Translations under genes and position numbers: made by a program
Shown: in pieces, positions 34,750-45,377 of the stretch
Position numbering within the stretch: position 1 is the stretch's first letter
Layout: every line of letters begins with the position of its first letter
Assembly (NCBI GenBank): GCA_021234155.1
Contig: JAJEKV010000097.1
Location: 3,224,074-3,288,073, forward strand
Direction of reading: 5' to 3'
DNA length: 64,000 nt
Origin: Isoetes taiwanensis
Lineage: Eukaryota; Streptophyta; Lycopodiopsida; Isoetales; Isoetaceae
The notes under the pieces: model-generated
The model's input: only the letters and a program-made list of their open reading frames with translations
Database searches by the model: none
Told to the model about the DNA's origin: nothing

Positions 34750-36559
34750 GCAAACTCACATCATGTTTTTCTTCAATGAATGTCTAAGTAAACGCTAGAT
34801 GCTTAGTTGCTTATTCAGTCAAGGAACATTATTCTAAAGATTCTACTACGTTCTGAGTTTAAAGCAACCTTGGAAATGGGTTCTTCGTTTTAGTTGCCCG
34901 ACTGGAAAGCTGGTAGATCCCATGAGGCTGATATGGTATAAAAAAGGCAAATTTACAAAAGTGTCCTTATAAATTGATTAAAATCTTCTTATCACAACAT
35001 ATATAATGCAATTTCATTTTTTGTTTCATTGTAATATTTGTTTGAATCTATTTTTTCTGCACTGAGGATGAATTTGGGCTTGACACGTAGAGAAGACTAC
35101 AATAAAAATGAAGCGTTTCGATTTGGTCTAGTGAAGTTTCTTATTTCTTGCCCCGCAAGCCATCTCTTGAAGTCCCATCTTAAAGCATGTGCACTAGCAT
35201 CGCCATAGCTTGAACATCCGGGGCATAAGCATTTGTGGCCTCTAGGCGTGGGTATGTACGCCGTAGATGAATCATCGATATACAAAATATTGCTCGGCCC
35301 CCGCCTTTTTTCTATCTATTTAGAGATGTGAAAGCGCTCTTCCCACATCAATCCAGCGCTTTGGGTCCTCCGGATCGTTAGCGAATCCTTCTAATTAATT
35401 TTCTTTTTTACCTAGATTTAGCTGCCATGTTGGTTTACCGGTCTCGGTGATGAGCTTTTGTCCGATTCCTTCCTTTACACCGAGATCTAGAATGTGACTT
35501 GTGGGAAGTTGAAGGAAAATGGGTTGTTAAAGACTCTGAGACATCGATATTTGTGCAAACCCTTTTGTCAAGATGATGAGGACAAAATATTGCTCCTGGG
35601 TTGGAATGCGAATTGCCTTTGGGCATTTAGGTATGTTTCCAATAGCGGTTTAGGGCACGTGTACCATGCGAGAAATGATCAAGAACTAGATTATCGTGCT
35701 CTATGCTAATTGAACAAAGTGATTTAATTGAGGATGGCGAAACCGCACTTCCGATCGTTAGCGATTATTTCAGATTTTTCTCAAATCCTTGAGGAGGTTT
35801 TCTCAGATGCTAAAAAGTTCGAAGTTTTTTAGAAGACGACTCTGAAAGCACCTAAAGGTAAGACTTATCGCCTTTTGTACCAAAGAAATTAAACACAATC
35901 CATGTTTTGTGCATAAAGGCGTGCATCCTTCTATATCAAAGTAGAATACTTTCCAATACTTCTATCTTAGTCATCTCTTGCATTTTGGACTCACTAGGTT
36001 GCATGTGCGTATGTGAGCTGCCATTTCTTTTAGAATAACTCTTTAGCGTATGTGTTGAACATGGTACATGAGGAGATTTATTATCATCAAGATGTCTTGT
36101 TTGATTATACTATTGATGCCTTAATTTGCATGGCAATCTGGTGCCAATCTTTAGGGGTGTGTCACCTATCGTATATCATTGTCTATATTTGTGAGTAATC
36201 AATATGGGTGTCTGCATATCTAGACCAAAATAAAATGGGCCTTTAAAAGAGAAAGTAAATACCAGTTTCAAGGCATGTTTAATGGTATGCTACTGATGCA
36301 CCTGCTGCTTCTGAGATGCAAGCATGACGTCATTTGGGATATTGAAGAGGAACAACATTGGCAAGAATAATGAGACAAATATACTGATAGAGTTATACAA
36401 CATACAGTTAAGCCCTTTTGACAAGCAGCCTATACATAGAGTCACAAGCCTATGCTCGTGAACACTCTGGTGGGAAATCTACATGCACCCTTCAATAGCC
36501 TCTGGAGCAACTATAGGTCTGTTCCATCGAGATAATAAGAATTCTGTTTGAAAGATTTG
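34750..36559. other. No recognisable gene
   Basis: Short frames only. The minus frame 35097-35285 and the plus frame 35494-35709 show no motifs. Confidence 0.5.
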
Positions 36560-37550
36560 CCACGTCGCTAACTGACCAGAATCATATCATGCCACAACTG
36601 TCAAGATTCCTATTAACCTCCAACACCGTTGAGTTAATGGATGAATTGAGGCACAAAGTGGAAGATTATTTTTCACAGGTATCCACCAACAAGGAGCACT
36701 CACTCAACTGATGATATGCAACAAGATCGATACGAAATAAGGTCCGTACTGTCTTCCAAGACTCCACCAAGCCTTTCAAAAAGGGGAGGCATTAGGAAAA
36801 GGGCATAGGTGATAAAAGAGATCCTAAGGAAAAAGAGGTTTTAACGAAGCTTTTCCAAAGAGAACACAATGTGCAAGTGACTGCTTCACCAACCGCACTC
36901 CAAGTGAGTCAACCATATCCTTAAGGATCCTCAAATGAACTTAGAAATCAGAATCTTACTCTGCAGATGGAAGTCTTTCATACCCAAACCACCTGCAAAT
37001 TTTGGCCTAGTGCATTTGGACCATGCAACCTTGACCAAGCATGCTCCTCATTCCCACCCCAAATAAAATTACGGAAACTATTGAGCATTGTTTCTTTTTA
37101 TGTGATCAACTCCAGCTTGTTTCGTCTTGGCTGCTTTCTCTTTTCCAGGTGACATTGACAAGTCAGCAAGTGCTCCTGGCTATTTATCCGAATACTGGAA
37201 TAAGTTGCGGAGCCAAGCATTTCATTTAGCATCAGGATAGTTGTTGTGGTCCATCTGGAAGCGCAAAAGATTGTGTGTCTTTTAGGGTTTAAATATTCCT
37301 CCTACAGTTGTCCTCCAGGACGCCCAAGCTAGAATTGCTAAGGTCTACCATTTCTCTTCGCTTGCTCCTACCAAGCGACAATTGATATTTGAGTTCCATT
37401 TGAGTATGTTGTCTTATGCATAGGCTGGTGGTTCTACTCAGTGGATCATGATTATCCTCTGAGATTTTATTCCCACATGTGCATTTGTATCTGGCTTTTG
37501 GCATGGAGTTTCAATAAAGTTTGCGTCCTTAAAAAAAAAAAATAATAATA
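36560..37550. mobile_element. L1-type LINE with inverted 5' part
   Basis: From about 37069 to 37541 the plus strand carries the end of a LINE ORF2 (ETIEHCFFLCD zinc-type motif, SQQVLLAIYP, then LLWSIWKRKR after a frame change), a 3' UTR ending AATAAAGTTTGCGTCCTT and a poly(A) passing into AAT repeats. From about 37068 down to about 36560 the sequence is LINE on the minus strand, starting with FIWGGNEEHAW of the thumb region. The two halves meet head to head, with the inverted half derived from a more 5' part of the element. This is the structure left by twin priming during LINE insertion. The left boundary is uncertain. Confidence 0.6.
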
Positions 37551-37833
37551 AAAATACTGTGTCAGTCATTGAGATCTTAATCAGTCTATTATGTCTCATG
37601 TCTCTGCAGGAAATTCCATGAGGCTAGTCATATCTATGAAAATCAAAAGGGGGTAGAAAAAGTCTGGACACTTGTACATGTTATCCGTCCTTTGTAGTGA
37701 AGCGACATGTCCTTATTGCTTGGTTTATCACCTCATGCATTCCACCATGCATTAACATCGACAACTTCTTACCCTATGACACCAGGCCATCAAAGACTCC
37801 CTATTACAATGGGCATGCAAAAAATCAAAGCAT

Positions 37834-37905
37834 TGCGACAAGCGTGGATCGAATACGCAACCTTCAAATCTTCAATCGATGCTCTCCCAATTGAGCTATC
37901 CCTGC
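37834..37905 (-). tRNA. tRNA-Phe(GAA) relic or tRNA-derived repeat
   Basis: The minus strand reads like plant nuclear tRNA-Phe: GCAGGGATAGCTCAATTGGG (acceptor and D arm, A box), a TGAAGAT anticodon loop giving GAA, and GTTGCGTATTCGATCCACGC (T arm, B box). At 72 nt it is one short. The missing base lies in the anticodon stem, where TCGAT stands in place of a TCAGA-type sequence. The acceptor stem has two mismatches plus wobbles, and the T stem has one mismatch. A T6 run 9-15 nt downstream could end pol III transcription. There is no encoded CCA. Decay by G-to-A and C-to-T changes suggests a pseudogene or a SINE head, though the single-base loss could be a read error. Confidence 0.65.
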
Positions 37906-38358
37906 AATGGTGTAGTAAATTAATGGTTAACTTATAGATTTTTAAGCATCTTAAAAGTTTGAAATTTATATAACATACAAGGCTTTCTAATGTAAGTAAC
38001 ATACAAGGGATTTCTTGTCATGGTAATATCAAGCATCTTCCAAATTAGACATGGTTAACTTATTGTCAATTGTGGTATACAATGTTGTTTACGTACCCGT
38101 ATTTTATGTTTACATACGTCCCATATCTTCCTCACAGTACTAGACGTATTCTGAGTCAAATTGAGCTCTTGTTTTATTAATACCGTACTTGACGTATTAA
38201 TACGTACAGTACGTATGATATGATACGTATTTAAAAAAAACGTTCAAATGACATTAGATCAATAGAATTGGTAAAATTATATATTAGAAAATATACATTA
38301 TTATGTATTATTGAATAGGAGTAAAAAAACACATTAGGGAAATTATGGAATTGTAGTT

Positions 38359-38384
38359 AAAAAAAAAAAAAAAAAAAAAAAAAA
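38359..38384 (+). repeat. Poly(A) run of 26
   Basis: This is a pure A tract, probably a retroposon tail. The 150 bp before it are dense in TACGTA-like words, and no coding sequence is visible. Confidence 0.8.
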
Positions 38385-38628
38385 CAATTGCCCTCCATGG
38401 CCGGAGGGTGAAGTGGCTTGAATCATAGTTCAAACAACTAACAACCATTGAAACATTCTATATTGGCACACAATCCCCATGCGTCGGCTAGCCGCCCTAA
38501 TTTTCTTGCCCTATTATATATATAGACAAGTCTTTGTACTGTGCAGGGCCTATACGAGTTGAATGTATTGATTCTCAGGATTTTAGACGGATTGTATGAA
38601 GTCGACCATGCAAAACGAACCTAGTATG

Positions 38629-39212
38629 AAAGATTCCCCTAGATTCTTAAGATTCTACAAAGATATCTCTGGACTCCCAGAAATTATTCCAAGATTCCTC
38701 TAGATTTCCCAAGATTTTATGTGGATTCTCCTAGATTCCATTAGATTCTATAAAGATTTCTCTAGATTCCCTTAGATTCTATCAAGATTATCCTAGATTC
38801 TCAGTTATTTTTTGAAGATTCCCCCATAGATTCCCTAATATTCTCTTGTGATTCCCCTAGATCCTCAAAGATTGTCCCAAGATTCCTCTTGATTTTCCAA
38901 GATTCTACATAGATTCTTCTAGATACCCTTAGATTCTATAAAGATTCCCCTAAATTCTCCAAGATTCCATCAACATTCCCTTAGATTCTCAAAGATTTCA
39001 TGAAGATTCCTTTAGATTTCCCAAGATTCCTCAAGATTCTATGTATATTTTCCTAGATTTTCTAAGATTCTATAAAGATTCGCCTGGATTCCTCAATATG
39101 CTATGACCATTCACAAAAACTTCCCTAAGATTCTCCTTGATACCCTTCATATTTCGCTATATCCCCTAAGGTTCCACAAGCGTTCCTCAAGATTCTCATA
39201 AGATTCCCGAGA
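38629..39212 (+). repeat. Degenerate GATTC-type minisatellite
   Basis: About 580 bp are built from variants of AAGATTCCCCTAGATTCT, with words such as AGATTCTATAAAGATTCC recurring at roughly 18-24-bp spacing. Units differ by several bases, so the array is old. It contains no long open frame. Confidence 0.85.
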
Positions 39213-39472
39213 TCAAACCGCCCCTTTGATCCTCAAACATTCTGTCAAGATTTTCTAAGCTTCTCTAGTGCAGTCCCACAACCACAAAATGACAATTAAT
39301 TAAGGTTCTCTAGCGCGGGCCTCACAACCACAAAAAACAACAAATCTTAAATTTTTTAACAAAGGTAGAAAACAGAACTCTATAAAGTTGCCGTTTGGAT
39401 ACAATCCTATAATCCCATGTAGATGTCTCTATTAATTTGCATATTGAGCATAACATCCATGTTGTGATTGAA

Positions 39473-39650
39473 GTGCACAAAGATGCCATCCTAAATGTTC
39501 TCCTACCAAGGGGAAAATATTATTTCGTGCATAAAGATGCCATTCTAAATGTTCTCGTACCAAGAGGACAATATTATTTTATTTATTTTATCAATTCTAT
39601 TATTGAAGTGTACAAAAAAAGCCATTGTAAATGTTCTCAAATAGTTTACC
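39473..39650 (+). repeat. 54-bp tandem repeat, 2.5 copies
   Basis: Units start at 39473 and 39527, with a partial one near 39608: GTGCAYAAAGATGCCATYCT, then AAATGTTCTCSTACCAAGRG and a TATTATTT end. The third copy follows about 27 bp of TTTATTTATTTTATC-like sequence. Confidence 0.8.
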
Positions 39651-39916
39651 ACAAGAAAAATATATTTCCTCTATTGTATACCTACGTAGTTTTGAGCTCA
39701 TTAAAACTAAATAATTGTTGAGGTACCATATATTGGGTATAAGCCCATTTTTTGTGTTCCTTTCTAAAAGTTTTAGTAGTGAAAAAAATTAAATTAAAAA
39801 AATACAGTGGCAGAGCTTTGGACACTCTCATCACATATCCATAATCCAGATCACAAATTCAGGGACTCGAGGGGGAAAGCCATGAATGGGAGGAAAATAA
39901 AAATATAAGAAGTCAC

Positions 39917-40037
39917 CTTGGCAGGCCAAAAAGCTAGAGGTGAATCTAGTGGCAATCACTAAGAGAGATACCACCTGCCCAAGAAGAATTAACAAAAAGT
40001 TGCGAGCCCATCGACTCTTTGGTAGCAAAGCTTCCAT
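39917..40037 (-). CDS. First exon, SLC35F (DUF914)-like transporter, orphan
   Basis: An ATG at 40037 on the minus strand opens 40 codons that end at a good donor CCAAG|GTGACT. The product is MEALLPKSRWARNFL, then a membrane segment LLILLGQVVSLLVIATRFTS and SFLACQ. The pattern GQ-x2-SLL-x4-T-x-FTSS-x-LA followed by a split glycine codon matches the first transmembrane helix of plant SLC35F1/F2-like solute transporters, which act in cell membranes and have about ten such helices. The following exon, expected to carry the APTSQSFLNY-type motif, was not found at lower coordinates, so the gene has a very long intron, is a fragment, or the match is coincidental. Confidence 0.45.
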
Positions 40038-41211
40038 AGCCAACTACGGCGAAAGAAATGGAGACGGAAAGCTCGTTTTAAGTTGGAATAAAACAGCATT
40101 TGTGTTTTTGATTTTCAGTCCTGGTCTAGTAAGTGATCTTCAGCATGGGATAAAACAAGCAAACCATTGGCAAATAACCAAATTTTGTGTCGCAATCTGA
40201 TAAGTGATGGAAAAACCAAGAATCTTTTTACGGCGCCTTAGCTTAAACAGAAGTTCCTGTCTCATCATTAGTTATAATAATCTGCTAATTATCATCTACA
40301 GACCATCAACATTGTGCAGTTTTTTCATAATAGTACCTCATACATCATCGAATCTTCTTACTGCCTTGCTACACTGTAGTAAAACCCGAAACAATTCCTC
40401 CATCTAGAGTTTTTGGATTATGGAGGCATGACAAGAATTTGAATCAACTTCAATGTTTTAGATATGAGAATTACTAGGTTTTTTCTTGTGCACATGATTA
40501 AAAAATAAAGAATGCTGCAAATTCCAGGTTCAATTATCATTGATTCTTCAATGTTTCAAAACCATGGATAAAAAACCAAAAAAATTAAGATAGAAGACAC
40601 TCTTAACATTCCAAAGATTAGTCCAACATTAAGAACTTTACTGTAGAGGGTGATTCCTTTAGGTGGGACTTGCTGCTGGGGATTCCATCGGGCTGGATAT
40701 CCCCAAAGTGATCCTTGGGGGTGGTTCTTTCCAAGGCAATCACACAAAATAAATAATATAGAAACTGGGTCGCCATTTTTATAATTTTTATGTGGCGGGC
40801 ATTTCAATGTTGACACGTGTCAAACCCCTACATCGCGGAATGGAAGTTGGGCCTTCCAATCCAATTCTGCGTAACAGGTTCGCTTAGTTACCAGTCTTTT
40901 TTTTCCATTAACAATACTCTGGTTTGTTTCTTTCTATGTTTTTATAGAACCTGTCATAGCCCTAGCTTGCAAAACAAAGAAATGGTCATAGCCTATCCCC
41001 TTTTTTTAGGGGCTGGCGAACAGATAGAAGAGCTTTGTTCAAAACAAAAGGCATAATAAGAAATGAGCCTTGAGAAGGAGCTTTGTGTTTTTATTTGTGA
41101 TTTCCACTGGCGGAATCACATAGCGACTAGAGAATTCCATTGCCATAGCTTCTAGCTTTTGTGTTGGTTAGTGGTGGCCGGATTGGGTTTCTGTGATGTA
41201 GCGGGCGAATG
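40038..41211. other. No recognisable gene; possible 5' region of the exon at 39917
   Basis: This is AT-rich sequence upstream of the orphan exon. A palindromic TGACACGTGTC occurs near 40815, an ACGT-core (G-box-like) site, but no promoter can be assigned. Confidence 0.4.
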
Positions 41212-41254
41212 AAAATACTTTACTAACAACTACGAGGGGCATCAAGAGAAAAAA

Positions 41255-41640
41255 ATGGCGTCGCCATTTTTCTTGATTTGTTTGTCCTTTTCCCGGATTT
41301 TTGGTTCAAACTCTTTTCTTGGCAATTCTCCCTCGGAATTCATCAATTTACGCTTGATTTGGCTTGAATTTGAGAGTGATCTGCTAGCTGCCCTTGTAGA
41401 GGGTCAGCTTCATCAAATTCCTCATGCTTTGAACTATTGATGGACACTAAAATCTTCACAATTCTCAAACATGGCTCAAGATTTACCGTGGTTTTCTCTC
41501 GGGCTCATCTTGAGGTTATGGAATTCTTTGATTACCAATACCTACTTCCCAGTTCCCTATTAGGCAAGAGTATACATTTGTCCCAAGTCTGCGTTGAATT
41601 TGAAAACAGAGATGCTTAATTCATGGCTAGAGGAATTCAT
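41255..41640 (+). pseudogene. Possible N-terminal ORF1 segment of the LINE
   Basis: Two successive plus frames (41255-41440 and 41437-41619) read FESDLLAALVEGQLHQIPHA and FTILKHGSRFTVVFSRAHLE. This resembles the start of a DUF4283-type domain, as found in plant LINE ORF1 proteins. They overlap and need a frame change. I cannot exclude 5' UTR sequence. Confidence 0.3.
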
Positions 41641-41905
41641 AGGTGACAATGAAGATTTCAAAGAGGAATTTTTCGAGTAAATTGTGAATAATGAAGGAAA
41701 AGATCATTGTGAAGGTTTATTCAGAGAATTAGAAAATTGGGATTGATTTGTATTTGAACGGTACTCTTCGTAAAGATTTGATTTGCATGGCTTACGGTTT
41801 GGCAATCCGATCTCTTTTAGTTAATTTTGATTCTATCTAATTGGGCTTTCTTCCCCTGTTTTCTTCTTTTCCTCTTTCTCGGCTTTCAATTCCGTCCGCG
41901 CTCTT

Positions 41906-43135
41906 TTGTTGTTTCAACCTGTACTTTTTCCAATGGCCTTAAATTCCTCTGTAAACCCTAAAAATTTATCCTTTCTTCACTCCTTTGCCAAAATTCCTGC
42001 GCATGAACGCCCCGCTGTTCTTCAAAGCTTGATTTCCTTCCAAGAGAAACCACAAGAAACTATCCTCTTCGGAAATTTTGCAAATTTACCAGCTTCTACT
42101 CCTGAAATGGATCCAATTTCGCATGAAGTCCCCTTCTGGGATAATCTTTCTGCTGATCCTGATCATAGGGGCACTCTGCACCCCATTGATCCAAATACTG
42201 GTATCCCACGCCCGTATGGAGTTATGAGAATTCAACGGGAGCTGCGATCAGATGAAGATCTGGATGACAGACTAAAGAGAACTAGACCTCCTTATCTTCA
42301 GCAAAGCAAGATGAGGCTCTACAGTGGTATTTCTCTTAATCTTCCTGTTGTTCATTCTAGAGTTGATGCTTTATCCAATTCAGCTGTCATAGTCAAGGTC
42401 CAAAAATGTGGGATTAAGCTTGACAAACTATGGGCTTTTCTCCTTAACCTAAATAAAGGTATCATAATTCAAGCTGTTTACTGGCTTAATTTCCCTTACA
42501 TTATGCTCGAATGTGGGAATGCTAGATCAGCTAATTTCTTTCTCAACTATGGGCCCTTGACTTTTGAAACCACTCAGCTGTCATTCCTCAAATGGCATCC
42601 GAAACTTGATATCGAACAAATGAACAATCTTTGTATTGCCTCAACCTCACTGTTTGGACTTAATCCTATCTACTGGGACGAAGAATGTTTTAAACTTTTG
42701 TTTAACACTATTGGCACCTATATTTCTACTGAATACTCTCCATCTAAACCTCCACGTGCCTTTGTGCAGCTAGACCTTTCCAAAGAAATTCCTATTTCCA
42801 TTCCTTTCAAAGATGCCTTTGGAGTAGAATCTTCCTTAGCTCTTAGATGGTCTGGATTGCCATCCCAATGCCAAAAATGTTTCCACAGACATTTCTGGTA
42901 CTCTGATTGCAAATCTTTCACAATTTCACTCCAAAACAGCAAAGATAATGTGGTTGAAGGGGAGAAAATAGCAGGCTCTACTCAACTTCTTCAAGGTGAT
43001 AATTCTAAGGAACATTCTGATAGTGAGGGTGGGATTCAAGCATCCAAGGTTACGGACACATTTCACAAATTGCCGGAGAATGATAATTTCAAATGGACCA
43101 AAGTCAATGGCGGCTACAAAAGGATTGAAATGTAG
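41906..43135 (+). CDS. LINE ORF1 protein (DUF4283-like, zinc knuckle)
   Basis: This 409-codon open frame encodes the nucleic-acid-binding partner of a plant LINE, which coats element RNA. The centre (about residues 180-310) has RSANFFLNYGPLTF, FLKWHPKLDIEQM and PRAFVQLDLSKEIPI, the pattern of the DUF4283 family. It is followed at about residues 325-338 by CQKCFHRHFWYSDC, a CCHC zinc knuckle with slightly unusual spacing (CX2CX3HX5C). The start may be this Met or MALNSS at residue 10, which follows a pyrimidine-rich leader. The frame stops at 43135, and a related acidic tail continues in other frames to 44338. Confidence 0.8.
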   Translation: MLFQPVLFPMALNSSVNPKNLSFLHSFAKIPAHERPAVLQSLISFQEKPQETILFGNFANLPASTPEMDPISHEVPFWDNLSADPDHRGTLHPIDPNTGIPRPYGVMRIQRELRSDEDLDDRLKRTRPPYLQQSKMRLYSGISLNLPVVHSRVDALSNSAVIVKVQKCGIKLDKLWAFLLNLNKGIIIQAVYWLNFPYIMLECGNARSANFFLNYGPLTFETTQLSFLKWHPKLDIEQMNNLCIASTSLFGLNPIYWDEECFKLLFNTIGTYISTEYSPSKPPRAFVQLDLSKEIPISIPFKDAFGVESSLALRWSGLPSQCQKCFHRHFWYSDCKSFTISLQNSKDNVVEGEKIAGSTQLLQGDNSKEHSDSEGGIQASKVTDTFHKLPENDNFKWTKVNGGYKRIEM

Positions 43136-44002
43136 CGTTTAGGGGCAGATTAAAGCCAAGGAAAAAAATCCTTGAGGACAATTCCTTGGATATAAGAAGA
43201 ACAACTTGGAATAACAATTGGGGAGCCAAAACTTTTGGTTAAAGGTACTGTTCGGAAAAAGTTAATCATGCTTCTCATGACTTATGCTTGACTCGACCAA
43301 TATCATCAAGGATGCTAGAAATCAAGAAAAGGGTCATTGTTATAGCCTTATGGACTTCCCATTCAAAAATGTCGGCAAAGACCAGGATCATTAACTATAA
43401 AATCTCGGGATAAAGCTAAGCGAGAAAATGAATTCTCTGAGGAAACCTCTTTCGCTACTTGAAAGCCTAACTTCGACAAAATATAAATTCTAATGTGCCT
43501 CATTGTCAATCAGATTTGGTTTTGTCCAAATCATTTTTTCCATACCAATGAAGTCAATTATGTTGGAAATAATGCGCAACAAGGGGAGTATGGCTCAACA
43601 TCAAGATAAAAATTTGCTTATAGATTTGTCAAAACACTTTTAAAATTATTATCTCGACCGGATATTAATTTAGATCTGATTTACATAAGAGCAATGTGTG
43701 TTGCCCCTCTATTGTCCTTCCTACACCACAATCAACTCAGATTCTCTCACCCCCAAAATCGGTCTATTCCTATCCCTCGGTTACGCCACCTCTGCCATCA
43801 CTTATTGATTTGGACTAGCCCACTATAAATGTGCCCCTTAGTCCTCCAAAAATATCCAGTAAAGTTGCAGATCAGCTAGCTTCCCTGCAAATGGCTCTTG
43901 ACTCAGAAGATAAGGATCAATCACAGGAAAGTGAGGTCAGTGTAAATTGGATTCTTGTGACTATGTCCCTGAGACTCCACAAGGTGCAGCGCAGAAGAAC
44001 AT

Positions 44003-44338
44003 ATGGAGCAACATGAAAATTCCAGGCAAGTTAATCATTCTGCTCCTTTAAATAATCTTGATATTAATTCTATGTTTCATTTTTATCCTGGTGGTTATTC
44101 TGATAATAGTGACCATAGTGATCATAGTGATGGTGAGGATCACTTAATTGACAAAGAGAATTGGGGAAAGGAAGAGTATCTTCTGGAAAATTCTACCAAA
44201 CCATCTGTGCCTGACAGAGATCATCCAGCTAATAAATCTAGTAAAAAGATTGTGAACAATAAAGGAAAGCCTATATCAGGGTTGAACAAAACTCACCTCA
44301 AAAATACAAGGGAGCAAAAAGAAATCAAAATCTTATAG
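44003..44338 (+). pseudogene. LINE ORF1 C-terminal tail, frameshifted
   Basis: An open frame of 111 codons lies between ORF1 and ORF2. It is acidic and repetitive (DNSDHSDHSDGEDHLIDKE), then basic (KSSKKIVNNKGK), typical of a disordered ORF1 end. It stops 40 bp before the ORF2 start. The preceding stretch 43136-44002 has only broken frames, so ORF1 once ran through and has decayed. Confidence 0.5.
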
Positions 44339-44377
44339 ATATTGATTTTCCCTTCTTTGCTTAATCTCTCTCTAGAT

Positions 44378-45151
44378 ATGAAGATTTTATCTTGGAATCT
44401 TAGAGGAATTAAAGGCCCTCTTAAAAGAAGAAGAGCCATTGCTCAAATCGGGTTGTATAAAGTGATATTATTCTTCTTCGGGAGATCAAGCTTCCCTCCT
44501 TTGAAGCTAGTAACTTGGGTGATTGGATTTATCCAAATTCCTCCTCTATTTGGATTGATTACGTGAGGCGAGTGGTGGCCTTGCTATCATTTGGAGGGCT
44601 GACCTTAATCATATCTCTTGTTACAATGGCCCTTCGAACATGGCATGGCAAAGGCTCTTTACGTTTCCAATTAAATCTTTTGATATTGTTAATATCTATG
44701 CTCCAACTAATCCAAATGATAGAGAACACATTTGGAAAGAGATCAACTCTTGGCTAGCCTCTCAAAATTTGGACAAGCTGGATTATTCTTTGGGGATTTT
44801 AATAACACTCCTTCACGGGATCTGAAATTAGGGAACAAAATAAATATGACTAGATCGAGAGACAAGCACAGGACTCCCTCATTTTACGATAATGGCCTGA
44901 TCTATATCCCCTCCTCGGCCGCCAATTATACTTGGTCAAATAAGCAAAAAGATAAAGCTAGAGTATATTGTACTTTGGGCCGATTCTATGTCTCCAATCC
45001 TTCCACTTCCTTACGGGATAACAGTTTTGTCTCTAGTAATGAGGGAACTTCTATTTCTAATCATCAACCTCAATTTCTGCATACTTCTCATGTCACCAAG
45101 ATCCAAAGGCGGGTAGCACACCTTTTAAGTTTAATTCATCTCTCTGAATAA
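44378..45151 (+). pseudogene. LINE ORF2 apurinic-type endonuclease, frameshifted
   Basis: The ATG at 44378 starts KILSWNLRGIKGPLKRRRAI, the N-terminal block of the APE-type endonuclease that nicks target DNA. Later blocks sit in other frames: DIVNIYAPTNPNDRE near 44680, LFFGDFNNTPSRD near 44800 and YTWSNKQKDKARV near 44930. The WNxRG, YAPT, GDFN and TWSN motifs come in the right order. At least three frame changes break the domain, so it is inactive as read. Confidence 0.75.
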
Positions 45152-45377
45152 TGAGAATTTACGCTCTCGGTTTTACGCCTTCTATATGGATCTCTCATGA
45201 AAATATAGATATGCATCAGGGAAATCAGTTCTATTCTAAAATCAAAGCTATCAAGTCTTGGATTAAGAAATGGTCTAAAGATAGGCATCTTCAATGTGAA
45301 ATGGAAAAAAATCAACTTCTCATGCTCATGAAGGATATCGATCTTTACTTGAGCTAGATCCAACAAATTTAAACACC

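Noticed and set aside
38629-39212. CRISPR-like array
   Set aside because: The repeats are contiguous and degenerate without unique spacers, and the context is plant nuclear DNA.
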